A stretch of DNA of 64,000 nt, from NCBI RefSeq assembly GCF_025602895.1, contig NW_026516211.1, positions 1,013,006 to 1,077,005 on the forward strand. The letters run 5' to 3'. Position numbers and translations under genes: made by a program. Positions 20,118 through 30,971 of this stretch are shown here, piece by piece. Each line of letters opens with the position of its first letter. The first letter of the stretch is position 1. Under the pieces are notes generated by a model. It saw nothing but the letters and a program-made list of their open reading frames with translations, did not search any database and had not been told where the DNA came from. This stretch comes from Polychytrium aggregatum. Lineage: Eukaryota > Chytridiomycota > Chytridiomycetes > Polychytriales.

Positions 20118-21395
20118 ATGGTAATGGCGCCCGCGGTGCACACGTTTGCAGAGCAGCTGAAGAGGATGCCCGATGGATGGATGGATGGATAGATGGATGG
20201 ATGGATGGATGGATGGATGGATGGATGGATGGATGGATGGATGCACGGATGGATCGATGCCGGATGGACCGATGGATGGCTCTATGCGACAACGACGACG
20301 ACGAACAAGGGGCAGACTCGAACGATTCCAGAGCAACACGGCCATAGGACAACCATCGGCGAGAACGGACGCATCGGGCCGTGACGCAGTGCACGGCCAT
20401 CTCCCGCCTGAGACGAGGTGCAGCAGCTCCGACTGGATCCGCCGCCGGCTACATCACGACATCCATCCCCATCTGGAAGCAAGGTCGTCTGGCGATCTGG
20501 ATGCAGATCGGAGCCGGATCCGATACCACAGCAGGCAGTGCACATCACCGGTCTACCTGGCAGGAGTGTACTAATCTCGTGCCTGGCCTCTTCAACAGCC
20601 TACCAGAGAACACAAGAACCGAAAGAAGCGTGGACGTATGTATTTCATCCGTCCTGCGCAGATCGTTCAAATGGCTCGCGACACCCAGCCGAGATGTGAC
20701 GCTACACTGTTGACGCCAACTAATTTGTCGCCTTTGTTTGCCAGACGTTTCCGCTGGTCACGGTCGTATTGGTTAGTACTTTGTCCAAGCAGTGAACATC
20801 CGGAAGCACAACGCAACAGTTGAACAGTTGGTCTGGCATTTCGGACCACAAAACGTGGGTGAGACGATCACGATCATAATACGATGCCGTGGCCCTCCGT
20901 TGGATAAACAGGAAAGCACCGTAAGCACCCCGGTGGTCGTGGTCTTGCCGGTGGTCAGCACCACCACCGCATCAACATGGACAAGTACCATCCCGGCTAC
21001 TTCGGTAAGGTCGGTATGCGATACTTCCACAAGACCCTGAACAAGTTCCACCGCCCCGCCATCAACCTGGACAAGCTCTGGACTCTTGTTCCTGAGGAGG
21101 TCAAGGCCAGCGGTCAGGTCCCCGTCATCGATACTCTTCGTGCTGTAAGTACCACCTGCTGCTGGTGCATGTCTACGTTTGTGTCTGTGTCTGCGCGGCG
21201 CAAACGAACGCCCGGTCTGCTTGCACAGCAAGTATTGCGCCATACTGATGTGTGCTGGTTCCGCAGGGTTATGGCAAGGTTCTTGGCAACGGTCGTCTCC
21301 CCGAGCAGCCCCTCATCGTCAAGGCCCGCTTTGTCTCTCGACGAGCTGAGGAGAAGATTGTCGCCAAGGGTGGCAAGGTCGAGCTCATTGCTTAA
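20118..21395 (+). CDS. RPL28: Ribosomal protein uL15 (RPL28/L27a)
   Basis: Structural protein of the 60S subunit. Five coding exons: 20118-20120, 20599-20635, 20745-20771, 20912-21144, 21267-21395; 142 residues. The first coding exon is only the ATG, followed directly by GTAATG, and the next begins at [13 protein letters not shown]. The family signature follows: [39 protein letters not shown], and the end [15 protein letters not shown]. This start is preferred because family members begin MPxR at this point and no other ATG precedes the PTRE segment in frame. Intron 1 (478 bases) contains a (GATG)n array. Introns of such genes often host snoRNAs; I did not see clear C/D or H/ACA boxes. Confidence 0.93.
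20172..20283. repeat. (GATG)n array in RPL28 intron 1
   Basis: About 18 uninterrupted 4-base units (20172-20243), followed by degenerate copies. Entirely inside the first intron of RPL28. Confidence 0.9.
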
Positions 21396-21790
21396 ATGCT
21401 CTCACTCCAATAAACGAACGAGGCTTTTAGTGCTTGAATCCACCCAGTCGGCGTTAGTACCGAGCAACCCGTCATGCGACTCAATGAGTGGGAGGAGTAT
21501 CTGGATGCGGATCGGATGTGGTCGGCAGCAGCCCGTCTCAACCAACACTCCTATCCCCGCCTCGACTGACAGGATGCGGGTTGATGCAGATTGTATTACG
21601 TGCTGTGCATTTTGCGGTGTTGCTGTTCTCGGTCTCTTGTCTGGGCCGAGAGCCCTGCTGGATCTGGATCTCGACCAGTGGCTGCAATTGGGCCAGTGCC
21701 AATCCGTGCTTGCTGCCGAATCGCAGGCTTCCTCCTTCATCTCAAAAGGCCGTCTGCTGCAGAGGGCCAGCGGCAGGTCCTCCGATGTCT
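21396..21790. other. Convergent spacer RPL28 / CFAP97
   Basis: 395 bases between facing stop codons. AATAAA-like ccaataaacg lies about 15 bases after the RPL28 stop. Nothing else recognised. Confidence 0.5.
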
Positions 21791-23420
21791 TTACGCCGGT
21801 GCTACCGGCTCCTCAGCGACAGCTTCGCCTGGTGGATCGGCCGGTGGATCGGCCGGTGGATCATCCAGCCCGGCCGCTGCCAGAGGCGAAGACTCGCGCT
21901 TTACCCCGCCTTGAGTCGACGGCCGACTGGGGATCGCAGGCAGGGGCGGCAGGTCCTTGGAAAACGCAGCCTTGGACGAGTCCGGCTTTGGTGTCGCTGC
22001 CTCGCCGGTTGCCGCTGACTCTCCAGCTGCTGTCTTCGTTGAGCCCCTGGGCTTGCGGATCTCTCCCGGAGCCCGCGGGTTGCTCTCGCGCGGCGGGGCC
22101 GGAGCGCATTCCTTTGGATCGCGGGGGACTCTTGGAATGGTCTTGCGCGGCTTCCTCACCGTCTGCCGGATCTGCTCGATCTTGCGGTGATACTCGAGAT
22201 CTTCAAGCTCTTTCAGGATCCGGTCTTGCTCCCGGGCCTTGGCTTCTTCGCGCTGACGTGCCAGCGTCTCTCGCCAGACCCGCTGCTGCTCCCGATAGCA
22301 CTTTTGTTCGTGCTTTCGCTTGCGGTAGTGGTACGGAAACTCGGGCGCACCGCCAAAGGCCTTGTCGATGCGGCGCTTCTCAAACTCATAGGAGTTTGGA
22401 TAGGAGCTGATGCTGTCGAGGTAGCCCAGGTGCCGTCGCCGATCGGCGTCCCACCGCAAATGGTCCAGATGCGGCTCCTTCTTCTCAAGCCGCTTCGCCA
22501 TGACCTGGAAGCAGAGCGGCGCAGAGTAGGCGCCCCATCCGTGTGTGTCGCCACAATGAGCCACGATTGCCAATCATGCCCAGGCCCACTCCGGAGGGCA
22601 AGCAGGAGCGAGCGATAGTCCGACATACCGAGTTCTGAGCTTTGATCTTCTTTTCCCGCTGTTTGCGACTGTAAGAGTTCAGAGAGTGCGAGTAGTTGGG
22701 TCTCTCCAGAAGCTTCTTTCGCGACTGGTCGCTCCAGACGTGCGACATGCGGTCCACCAGGATGAGATTGTTTCTCTCAATCTCGGCCATGCGGTCTGAG
22801 AACAGGGGATATGTGGTTGCGTTATTGGCTTGACCAGGTACCCGCCGAGTGCACAAGCTTTGTCTCGATGCTCTTGTCAGCCTCTTGGTCAGGCTCTGGA
22901 TACAGTCGCCGCACCAGGAGATGTGCGGAAATCGGTGCTCTCCATCATATAGACCGCCACCGTCGAGCTTATACAAGTTTAGCAAGCGCCCGTATGTGTG
23001 CGACTCATCTCTACCTTGCTCCTTTTGCAGCTTCTTGAGCTTCAGATGGAGGTGGAGATAGAGCTTTGGCTCGGCATTGTCAACGGTGTGTTGTACTTTT
23101 TTGAGCTTGTCTTTGTGCAGCTTCCGTAGATCCCGGTCCCACTTGAGCTCCAGGATCCGACTGCATGTCGGGTGCAGCGGCTGGAAGTGGCGATACGGGT
23201 GTCGATCTGGTCGCTTCTTTGCCTTCACGGCCGGCGGGTTCGTAAGGCCGTCGATCTCGCGGCCATGCTCTTCGTCATAGTTGTCGAATTCGTCTCCATA
23301 CGACTCGTCGATGGGGGGCTGGCTGGGTTCAGTGTCTGGCAGTATACTGGCCTCGCCGGCGTCTGGCTTCGGATCCAAGACGGCCTCGGTTTCAAAGGCT
23401 TCGCTCTGGACTTGAGCCAT
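21791..23420 (-). CDS. CFAP97: CFAP97 (hemingway/KIAA1430) flagellar protein
   Basis: Cilia- and flagella-associated protein with the CFAP97 domain, required in animals for axoneme assembly or motility. Three exons on the minus strand: 23420-23015, 22795-22629, 22504-21791; 428 residues. An acidic N-terminus ([16 protein letters not shown]) precedes the domain: [19 protein letters not shown], a long helix [13 protein letters not shown], then [10 protein letters not shown] and [14 protein letters not shown]. The C-terminal half is a charged coiled coil ([19 protein letters not shown]) and a proline-rich tail. The start at 23420 is the first ATG of the exon; upstream codons stay open, so an extra 5' exon is possible. 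Presence in a fungus implies a flagellated stage. Confidence 0.85.
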
Positions 23421-24420
23421 GGGTGACTTTGCAACTTGGGGTGACGGCACGGACGGAGGAAGAGATTGCTGTGTTCTGGATACGCCCACTTGCTCCAGGT
23501 GCTCCCGAGGTCTCTGCTGACAGGGGTACCGTTGAGAATTGAGTCTTGATCTGACAGCAGGTTATATCGCTCACTTTGCTTGTGCGGTTGAAGCCGTGAC
23601 CGCCTTGACAACTACCTGGAGTACGAGGTGTTGGGGAACTCACTTGGCGGGGTACTTGCAGGTGTATCAGCAGGGCGACGGAGGACTGTGGCTCCTTGGT
23701 TGCTCTGAAAGCGAGGAAAACGGCGCAGAGCTGACCAGAAATTGAGTTGCTGCCTCTCAACTCCGGGATATGCTGGCTTTTCTTCCAGAGTCACCGGTCT
23801 GCTCAGGATAATCAAGAGCCGCGAAGAATGGGTTGTACCACGCTGGCATAATGACACCGAGGTTGCTCCAATCTTGTCGCCAGCATCCGTCCTGAGCCAC
23901 GGACAATGGAATATACGGCTCGCGGACCAACCAGCAACAAACAGTCGCCATTGTTGGTTGCTGCGTTCGGCAAGGATCGTGCCATGAGCCAAGAGGCTCG
24001 GAGCGCTTCATGGGCCTGATTTGCAGCGGTCGAGGCGGTGGTAGCTGTGCTGCTCGCGGCCCACCAAGGCCAATGGCTCCAGCATCAACAAGCCTTTTGT
24101 GGACCTGCATATCAGGAGATAGACAGCCCCTGCACTCTCTTCATGCCCGCCGAGGCCCAGGGGCGCCGGCCGCCGTCAGTCCGATGCCAATGTGGGTCCG
24201 TGGGAAGTACCGGCAGCGCTGTTCCCAGGGGCCTGCATCGGCCTGGCGCGGCGGGGTTGGAGCGGAGCAGTTCGGCCGCTGCTTTGATCGGGCCGCCCTC
24301 CCGGCGTCGCCCTTGCCTCCTCTTCACCCGCATCTCCATAGGGGCCAAGCCGCTTGCTCGCTCGTCGATTCTCTGGCTCATCCACCCATCCATTCGTCCA
24401 TCCCCGTGTCTCGCGCAGCT
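23421..24420. other. Divergent spacer CFAP97 / GID9
   Basis: 1.0 kb between two outward-facing genes. GC-rich, with several short open frames and no family match. Presumably holds two promoters and perhaps a 5' exon of CFAP97. Confidence 0.45.
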
Positions 24421-26973
24421 ATGGACCGCTTCAAGCTCAACAACGACGGCATCATTCTTCTGGAGAAGCCCTTCATCCAGGCACGTCGGCCCTCCCCGGA
24501 CGCCTTGGTCCATCCGAGGCCTATTTCAGCTACTCCCGCCGCTTCGCTGGAAGACATCCATCACTCTCATTGATTATTCGCACAGCAAGACAAGTGTCTG
24601 CTTCGACCGTCTCCGCTGAGAGAGCTCGCTGCTGCAGAGCATCCTCGGCTGTGCGATCCGTATAATGGTCGCGCTCATACCGTCGCTGCATCCTCGTACT
24701 CTCGCCTCGTACTCTCGCCTCGTAGGTTCCCTATGAACAATTCAAGCGGGCGTTTCGCACCTACCAAAAACTCATTGAGAAGGAAATGACGAATGTCACC
24801 CAAGCAGCCAGCGACTTGCAGAGCAAGGCTTCGGGTTTGAAGTCCGAGGACGCCTGTCAGGCTATCGACGGCATGGTTGCCAAACTCCAGCATCTCAAGA
24901 GAAAGGTCAGACTGAAACCACATTTTCTCGCGGCCCGCAGGACAGCAAATGCATTGTCTGTGTGGATTTCATGTGCTTCGCTCCGCAGCGTTGAAGCCCC
25001 ATGCCGAATATCGTCGCTGTGGGCGCTGGACGGCGTGATTGCAGCATCCGAGAACACCGACTTCCCATATCGAGAGTCATCGTGCAGCAATGTCCGAAAC
25101 AGCGAGCTGACAGGGCTTCTGTTGTTGTGCCATGACTCGTTCGCCCCACGTTTTGCACCGACAGATCGACGCCATCAAGTCCGAAGAGGAGACATTCTCC
25201 GAAAGAACCCGCGCACGCCTCGAGCATCTTGCCGAGTTTGCCGATATTCCCAGTGCCGAATGCGACGAATATACCAGATGGAGCAAGATTCGCCTCGACC
25301 GCGTGCTTGCTGACTTTCTCTTGCGGCAGGGATACATCAAGACCGTCAAGGATCTGGCCAAAGACCGAGACATGGAGGTAGTGCCCAACGCTGCGAGTGT
25401 CTCAGAGAAATGAAGTGGGCGGTTGCATTGGATTGATGAGCGTCGGTATGGGTCTGCAATCGGTTGCGGACTGACAGCATATCCTGCCGGCAATAGCATT
25501 TCCTCGACATTGAGCTATTTGTCCAGGCAAAGAAGATCGAGGACTCTCTCCTCAGCCATAGCTGCACCGAGTGTCTAGCTTGGTGCAAAGAGAACTCGTC
25601 CAACCTGAAGAAGATCAAGGCAAGTTGCTCTGCGATATGGAGACCGATGACCCCGGCGAGCCGTGGTTTGCTCATCTGCCAGGGGACCAGCCGGAACTGA
25701 CAACCTCTCGGCTCTTTGCACGTCAGAGCACCCTTGAGTTCAATCTCCGGGTACAGGAGTATATTGAGCTTGTGCGTGTGGGAAAGCTCAAGGAAGCCAT
25801 CCAATATGCCCGAAAGCACTTGACGCCGTGGTCGGCGACCCACCTCAAGGAGATTCAGAGGGCCATGGGACTGCTGGCTTTCCGCCCCGACACATCCAGT
25901 GAAACCTACAGGGTGAGCCGAACGCAGCGCCAGAGCGGGTCTAGAGTTGGCTGGGCTTGCCTGTTTGCCAAGAGCTGGCGAGGCTGTGGAGGTCTTGGCA
26001 AACGCTTGTTGCTATCCATGACGGCAGTGGTCAAGGCCCCGGGCACTCGGGGAGCCGGGCGGCTCTGGGGCAGACCATTTGGTTCGCCCCGAATCCCCCG
26101 AGCCACATTGTTGCCCGAATGGACACAGGGATTGTGAGAAGTTGTGGCATTGCGATGCTTGAATGCTCAGATGATATGGCGTTGCGATGATTGAGTACTG
26201 GGCGACTGACCATGCTACTCGCTGAAACCCACCGAACGACATCCCGGGACCCCGGCCCTGGCCTGCAGGAAGTCTACTCCGACGCCCGATGGGCCATGCT
26301 GCTGGAGCAGTTCCGCGTCGACAACTATGCACTCAACAACCTGACGAGCCAGCCCTCGCTCAAGACGTCGCTGCAAGCCGGGCTTTGCGCTCTCAAGTCG
26401 CTGGCTTGCTTCGAGGCCAAGAGCCAGAACCTCAACTGCCCTGTGTGCTCCGTTGAGAGCTTTGGGGCACTGGCCCAGAGCTTGCCAAACTCGCACCATG
26501 TCATCTCGTGCATCGTGTGCCCGATCTCCGGCAGCATCATGAACGAGGACAACGAGCCGCTCGTGCTGCCGAACGGATACGCATACTCCTCCGTGGTGCG
26601 TGTCCAGTGCTGGTGCTGGTGCTGGTGCTGCTGTTGATGAGCTGCTGCACTCTCTTTCCCTCATTCTCTTTCCCTCATTCAGCTCTCTGGGCTGCTTGCT
26701 GTGCCGACATCCCCGTTGCACCACGCCCCACCCGATCCGCCAATTCGCCCACCCCTTTCGTCTGCCGCGTGGGCGTCTGGGTGGACCGATGGGCTGATGG
26801 TTTGATCATTGATCGCCGCCGCCGCCGCTAACGACTCGTCCGGGCACGGCCCATCTGCTCCCTCCTGCCAGGCCCTCAAAGAGATGGCCAGCCGAAACAA
26901 CGGCGAGGTTACTTGCCCCCGCACCGGCCAGACATTCCTGTTCAAGCAGGCCAAGAAGGCCTTCATTGTCTGA
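24421..26973 (+). CDS. GID9: GID/CTLH E3 ubiquitin ligase subunit Fyv10/Gid9 (MAEA)
   Basis: Catalytic RING-like subunit of the GID/CTLH ligase, which in yeast degrades gluconeogenic enzymes. Seven exons: 24421-24480, 24726-24905, 25165-25377, 25497-25619, 25727-25912, 26269-26595, 26872-26973; 396 residues, matching MAEA. LisH region (RLDRVLADFLLRQGYIKTVK), CTLH region (DIELFVQAKKIEDSLL, ECLAWCKENSSNLKKIK), CRA region (ARKHLTPWS, AMGLLAFRPDT), then the atypical RING with CPVC, IVCPISGSIMNEDN, LPNGYAYSS and VTCPRTGQTF. Two introns use GC donors: 24481 (GCACGT, weak consensus) and 25620 (GCAAGT, strong). Both are fixed by conserved joins (FIQ-VPYEQFKRAF and KKIK-STLEFNLRVQEY). Confidence 0.94.
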
Positions 26974-27194
26974 TCTGCTTCAATAGAGCGGCGTCCGTGG
27001 CGCACGGTGAAACGCACACAGCACAGCCACCTGGTCTCCCAGGCTGCCTTGTTCCTGGCTTGGTGCCTCGGGCTTTTCTCTGAGCCCCGCCTGGATCTTC
27101 GTCCGCTGCTCCTCTGCTCCTCTCCTACTGCTCCTGCTCCTGCCTCTGCTCCTGCGTCCCCCATCGAGAGCGGCTCCTCTTGCGCTGTCCTGCC

Positions 27195-28686
27195 ATGTCT
27201 CGCCAGCTCGGCCCTGGCCCCGCGCAGGCCCTCGCTCGCCTTGCACTTGCCCTCTACTTCGTCTCCTGCGTGTGGGTCGGCGCCTCGCCGTTGACCAACG
27301 TCATCGCCTCCTACAGCGGCTCCAACTTCCTCAGCGGCTTCAGCTTCTTTGTCGGCGATGACCCGACCAACGGTTTTGTCAACTATGTGGACCAGAACAC
27401 TGCCGTCTCCTCGAATCTGGTCTACTATCGCCCCGACCGCGGAACCTTTATCGTCGGCGTCGACAACACCTCCGTGGCCACTTCCAGCCGAGGCCGCGAC
27501 TCGGTCCGGCTGACATCGACCGTCAGCTTTTCTTCGGGCCTGTTTCTCTTTGATATCGTGCACATGCCGACGGGGTGTGGACTCTGGCCTGCTCTCTGGA
27601 CAAGTAGGTGCCCGCAGTGGCCTTGAATTCTTTGCTTCTCCCGGATCGCATTCGGCCGCTTCTTCCGCCTGCCTCTCCACGCTGCAGCCCGACCCCTCTC
27701 CGTCCGCTAACATTCCCTGGATCGACCCGTCCCCAGCCGGCCCAAACAACCCAAACAGCGGCGAAATCGACATTGTCGAAACAGTCAACAACCGGCCCGG
27801 CAACTCTCTCTCGCTTCATTCGGGCCCAGGTTGCTACTCTGCAATCAAGCGCACCCAGATTGCCAACTACAGCTCGCTGACCTGTGCCAACAACGCCAGC
27901 GCCCCGGTCCCCAACACTGGCTGCTCCAACTCTGTCCGTGGCGCTATGTACGGCGGCGACGGCTTCAACCAAATGAACGGCGGCGTATATGCTCTGCTCT
28001 GGGATGCCGGCGGCATTCAAATCTGGATGTTCCCCCGTTCCAGTATCCCGAGCGACGTCACCAAAGGCGCACCCGATCCATCCACCTGGCCCACGCCCAT
28101 CGTCTCCTTCCCGTTCTATTGCTGCTCTGCATCAAACTTTGCCTACAACACCATCGTCCTCAACACTGACTTTTGTGGCAACTTTGCTGGCCCCACGTTC
28201 CTCAAAACATGTGGATCCGGAGGCAACTTTACCCGGGACCAGTCTTTCGATGCATGCGAGGATTTTGTCAAGAACAACTACTCGGCCTTCAATGAAGCTT
28301 ACTGGGAGATCAACTACTTCAAGGTGTATTCAGTCGACTCGAGTAAGTATCCCGTGTCTTGCGTGCCGTTGGTGCAGAGCAGATTGATCGACGGGTCGGC
28401 TGGCTCGCGGGTTGACTGGCCAGGTACCAAGGCCTCCGCTCGTCCGGGACCTATCTGCCCAGCGAATGGTCGATGCCGATCCTCTCTTCAGCCGCTGTCG
28501 GCATCTGCTCGATCTCTGCTGGCACCATTAACCACGGACGACTGTTTCCCCGCAGGCAAGCCGTCGTTCAATACCCAAAACGTTCCGGCCGGCACCTGCC
28601 CCAAAGTATCGATGGCACCGCAGCTGGTTTCGTCGCTGTTCAGCCTTGCTTTGGTTGGAGTTGTATCCCTCTTTGCCCTGCTATAG
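27195..28686 (+). CDS. Secreted GH16 beta-glucanase, GPI-like tail
   Basis: Glycoside hydrolase family 16 enzyme of the laminarinase/mixed-linkage glucanase type, likely acting on wall or environmental beta-1,3-glucan. Three exons: 27195-27603, 27737-28342, 28556-28686; 381 residues. A signal peptide (about 1-30, ending near VWVGASP) is followed by the beta-jelly-roll start IASYSGSNFLSGFSFF, GLWPALWT and the catalytic motif GEIDIVE with nucleophile and acid/base glutamates. Downstream FNQMNGGVYALLWD and IQIWMFPRSSIP are typical of the fungal subgroup. The C-terminus ends in a hydrophobic segment (LFSLALVGVVSLFALL) without a charged tail, as in GPI-anchored proteins. The exon 2-exon 3 junction is less certain because the intron is a multiple of three without stops. 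Confidence 0.9.
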
Positions 28687-28710
28687 ACTCAGATGTATTA
28701 TGATCAGGCG

Positions 28711-28754
28711 ACACATCAGGCCACACAGGCCACATCAGGCCACACAGGCCACAC
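28711..28754. repeat. GGCCACA-based tandem repeat after GH16
   Basis: Alternating 9-10 base units (GGCCACACA, GGCCACATCA), about four and a half copies, starting 25 bases after the GH16 stop codon, probably in its 3' untranslated region. Confidence 0.8.
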
Positions 28755-29297
28755 GATGCTCTTCCATCCTGTGTTTTATCATGGCTTGTGTTGCGCGGCC
28801 ATTGGGAACTCAATAATGTTCTATGTAGTACTTCCAAACATTAACGGGACGCCAAGTGTCGTGGCAGGGAGCTGTGATGAGCGAGCGGTGATGATCAACG
28901 AGGAACGTATTGAGCCATCTTACTGCCGTCGCTGTTGCCGGTCATTTTGGGTCGGGTGTCGGCCGACATCGCAAGTCCATAGTCCCCGCTGGTGGAATCC
29001 GACACACATCCCTGCTCTGCCTCCACGATATGGATAGCCGTTGCGGATGATGGATGTATGTGCATCCAGATTGGGAATGAGCAGCAATCGGAAGCTGGTC
29101 GCCGATGCTGGTGCAACCAGGAGCGATTTCAGGCCAAAGCCGGGACGGCTTCAAGCACGTGACATGCTGTGGCTTTGTCTCGCGGTTGATATGGCGATGG
29201 CTGGGCGGCTCTCTTTTGAATTCCCTCTATCACAAGCCCATTTGTATCCATAGGTAGCTATCGTGGGCGACGCATACTGAGCGCCATATGCCGAGGC

Positions 29298-29346
29298 CCA
29301 TCCATCCATCCATCCGTCCATCCATCCATCCATCCATCCATCTATC
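29298..29346. repeat. (CATC)n tetranucleotide array
   Basis: Eleven to twelve copies of CATC with one G variant, in the RPL29 upstream spacer. Same family of repeat as in RPL28 intron 1 (reverse complement). Confidence 0.9.
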
Positions 29347-29944
29347 TTCACCGCTCGTCGGTGGGTGGATGCCTCACCCGGACGACCCCATTATCACGGA
29401 TTGGGCCAAGCCAATTGCTGGTTCAAGACAATCACGCACCGACAACCTCCGAACAAACGAGCCCTCGTGGCCAAGCTGCGGCATCGGCGAGCGCCACGGT
29501 TTCTTGGCTAGTCGCTCTCGAGCAAGACCTGAATGGTCGACGCTGGCGTTGTCGTTTGAGAAGGGGCTGCCTTGGCCTGCAAACCCCTCACCCACCATGT
29601 CGAGCCGGCCGAACAGAAAATAGAGCCATGCGCACGAATCTGCGCCGATCAAAATGAGGCATCGTGCTCACACTCTCAACGGCATCGTGTCTACGATTCT
29701 ATCTGGATATCCGACCTGCAGCTCGGAGTGCGACTCTGGCGACCAACCTTACCCCCCCCCACCCGCAAGGATCGACTGATGGATAGATGGATGGACGAGC
29801 GGATAGGCGCGACTGGCTTGGACTCGGCCTTATGGCTCGGGTGCGCTGTGAGGCGTGGCTGCCTCACATTCGAGCAGCACAGTCGCTAACCGTTGTTTCC
29901 TCGTGGCTGCCGTCCCGTAGGTATAGCCTAATTCATCGGGAGAA

Positions 29945-30347
29945 ATGGTTTGTATCGGGTGCGATCAGTTGCCGCAGAGCGTGCGCCGCATTGAAGCTCG
30001 ACCGTCTGGGCGTGCATCTGCGGGCTTGGTCCTGACCGATGCCCCATTTGCGTGTCATTCAGGCCAAGTCGAAGAACCACACCAACCACAACCAGAACAA
30101 GAAGGCTCACCGTAACGGTATCAAGAAGCCCAAGAACCACAAGTACCCTTCTCTCAAGGGTGTTGACCCCAAGTTCCTGCGCAACCAGCGTTTTGCCAAG
30201 AATGGCATCCGCAACGGTGAGTGTCTGTGACCCCTGGACCGGCTGCGTCGATCCAGCCCACTGATCCGCGCATATGGCAACGGCCAAGTCCAGTGCACTG
30301 ATGCCTTCTCGTTTGTGTTTCTGCCACCAGCCAACAAGGACGAGTAA
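29945..30347 (+). CDS. RPL29: Ribosomal protein eL29 (RPL29)
   Basis: Small, highly basic 60S protein. Three coding exons: 29945-29947 (the ATG alone), 30063-30216, 30331-30347; 57 residues. Exon 2 encodes the invariant [19 protein letters not shown] and [19 protein letters not shown]; exon 3 encodes ANKDE and the stop. The ATG is directly followed by GTTTGT, and the acceptor TTCAG lies directly before GCCAAG (Ala-Lys), so Met-Ala-Lys is reconstructed as in all homologues. No other in-frame ATG precedes AKSK. RPL28 has the same start-codon-only arrangement. Confidence 0.93.
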
Positions 30348-30971
30348 ATTGCTTGTGGTGGCTGCGAGCCGTGTGTGGTAGTCGGATTCCCATCGAGGCG
30401 CATGGCAGCTGAGCCTGTGCCGGTCGCCCTCTTTGCATGCGATGACGACGTACGGCTTGGATTGTGTGCGCCATATATTTCAATATATGTAGCCTAAATC
30501 GAAACGAGACACGATGTGGATGGCATGTGGGGTGGTATTGATTGATTATCATCATCATCGGGCTGAATGCAGTGCCGCCCACATTGAAACGGAACGGCAA
30601 CGAAATCCATTTGCTGGGAAGGCGACGACATGTTCGATTGTTTGCTCAGCGTGCTGTGGCAAACGAGCCGAGAAGCAATGCTGCCCATCGCCATGTCCGC
30701 ATTCCCACGCATCCCACAGTGCCTTCCAGGCGATCCTGTGTGCCTGGTGTGATTGGGGTTGATCAATTGGGGTCGACAGCTTCGATTCCAGCATACCCGT
30801 CATTCACAGACGCTTTCGACCCCAACCGCACGGTGGCCATCTGCCGTCATCAGCGTCTCCGAAGCATCCGAAGCATCCGAAGCATCCGAAGCATCCGAAG
30901 CAGCAAGACTGCCGTCGCTTGCATCGACACTGCTCGCGTCGTCGGCTGGCAGATTCGCATCCCTGCCGGCC
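30348..30971. other. Spacer RPL29 / CCDC33
   Basis: 624 bases. AT-rich just after RPL29 (catatatttcaatatatg near 30470), a likely 3' end region. The frame of CCDC33 stays open upstream of its ATG through a 9-base repeat, but this part looks low-complexity. Confidence 0.45.
30858..30903. repeat. 9-base array (GAAGCATCC)n
   Basis: Just under five tandem copies ending about 70 bases before the CCDC33 ATG. Translated in frame it would read EASEASEAS, so an upstream start would give an acidic repeat; I place the start after it. Confidence 0.9.

Larger units (their letters stand above)
28687..29944. other. Spacer GH16 / RPL29
   Basis: 1.26 kb with two tandem repeats (listed) and no recognisable gene. 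Several open frames under 115 codons look accidental. Confidence 0.45.

Noticed and set aside
20121-20598. snoRNA inside RPL28 intron 1
   Set aside because: Ribosomal protein introns often host snoRNAs, but I found no paired C/D or H/ACA boxes with a plausible stem.
20977-22410. 477-codon plus-strand frame covering RPL28 exons
   Set aside because: Only its first part is real; it reads through the donor at 21145 and then runs out of the RPL28 frame and antisense to CFAP97.
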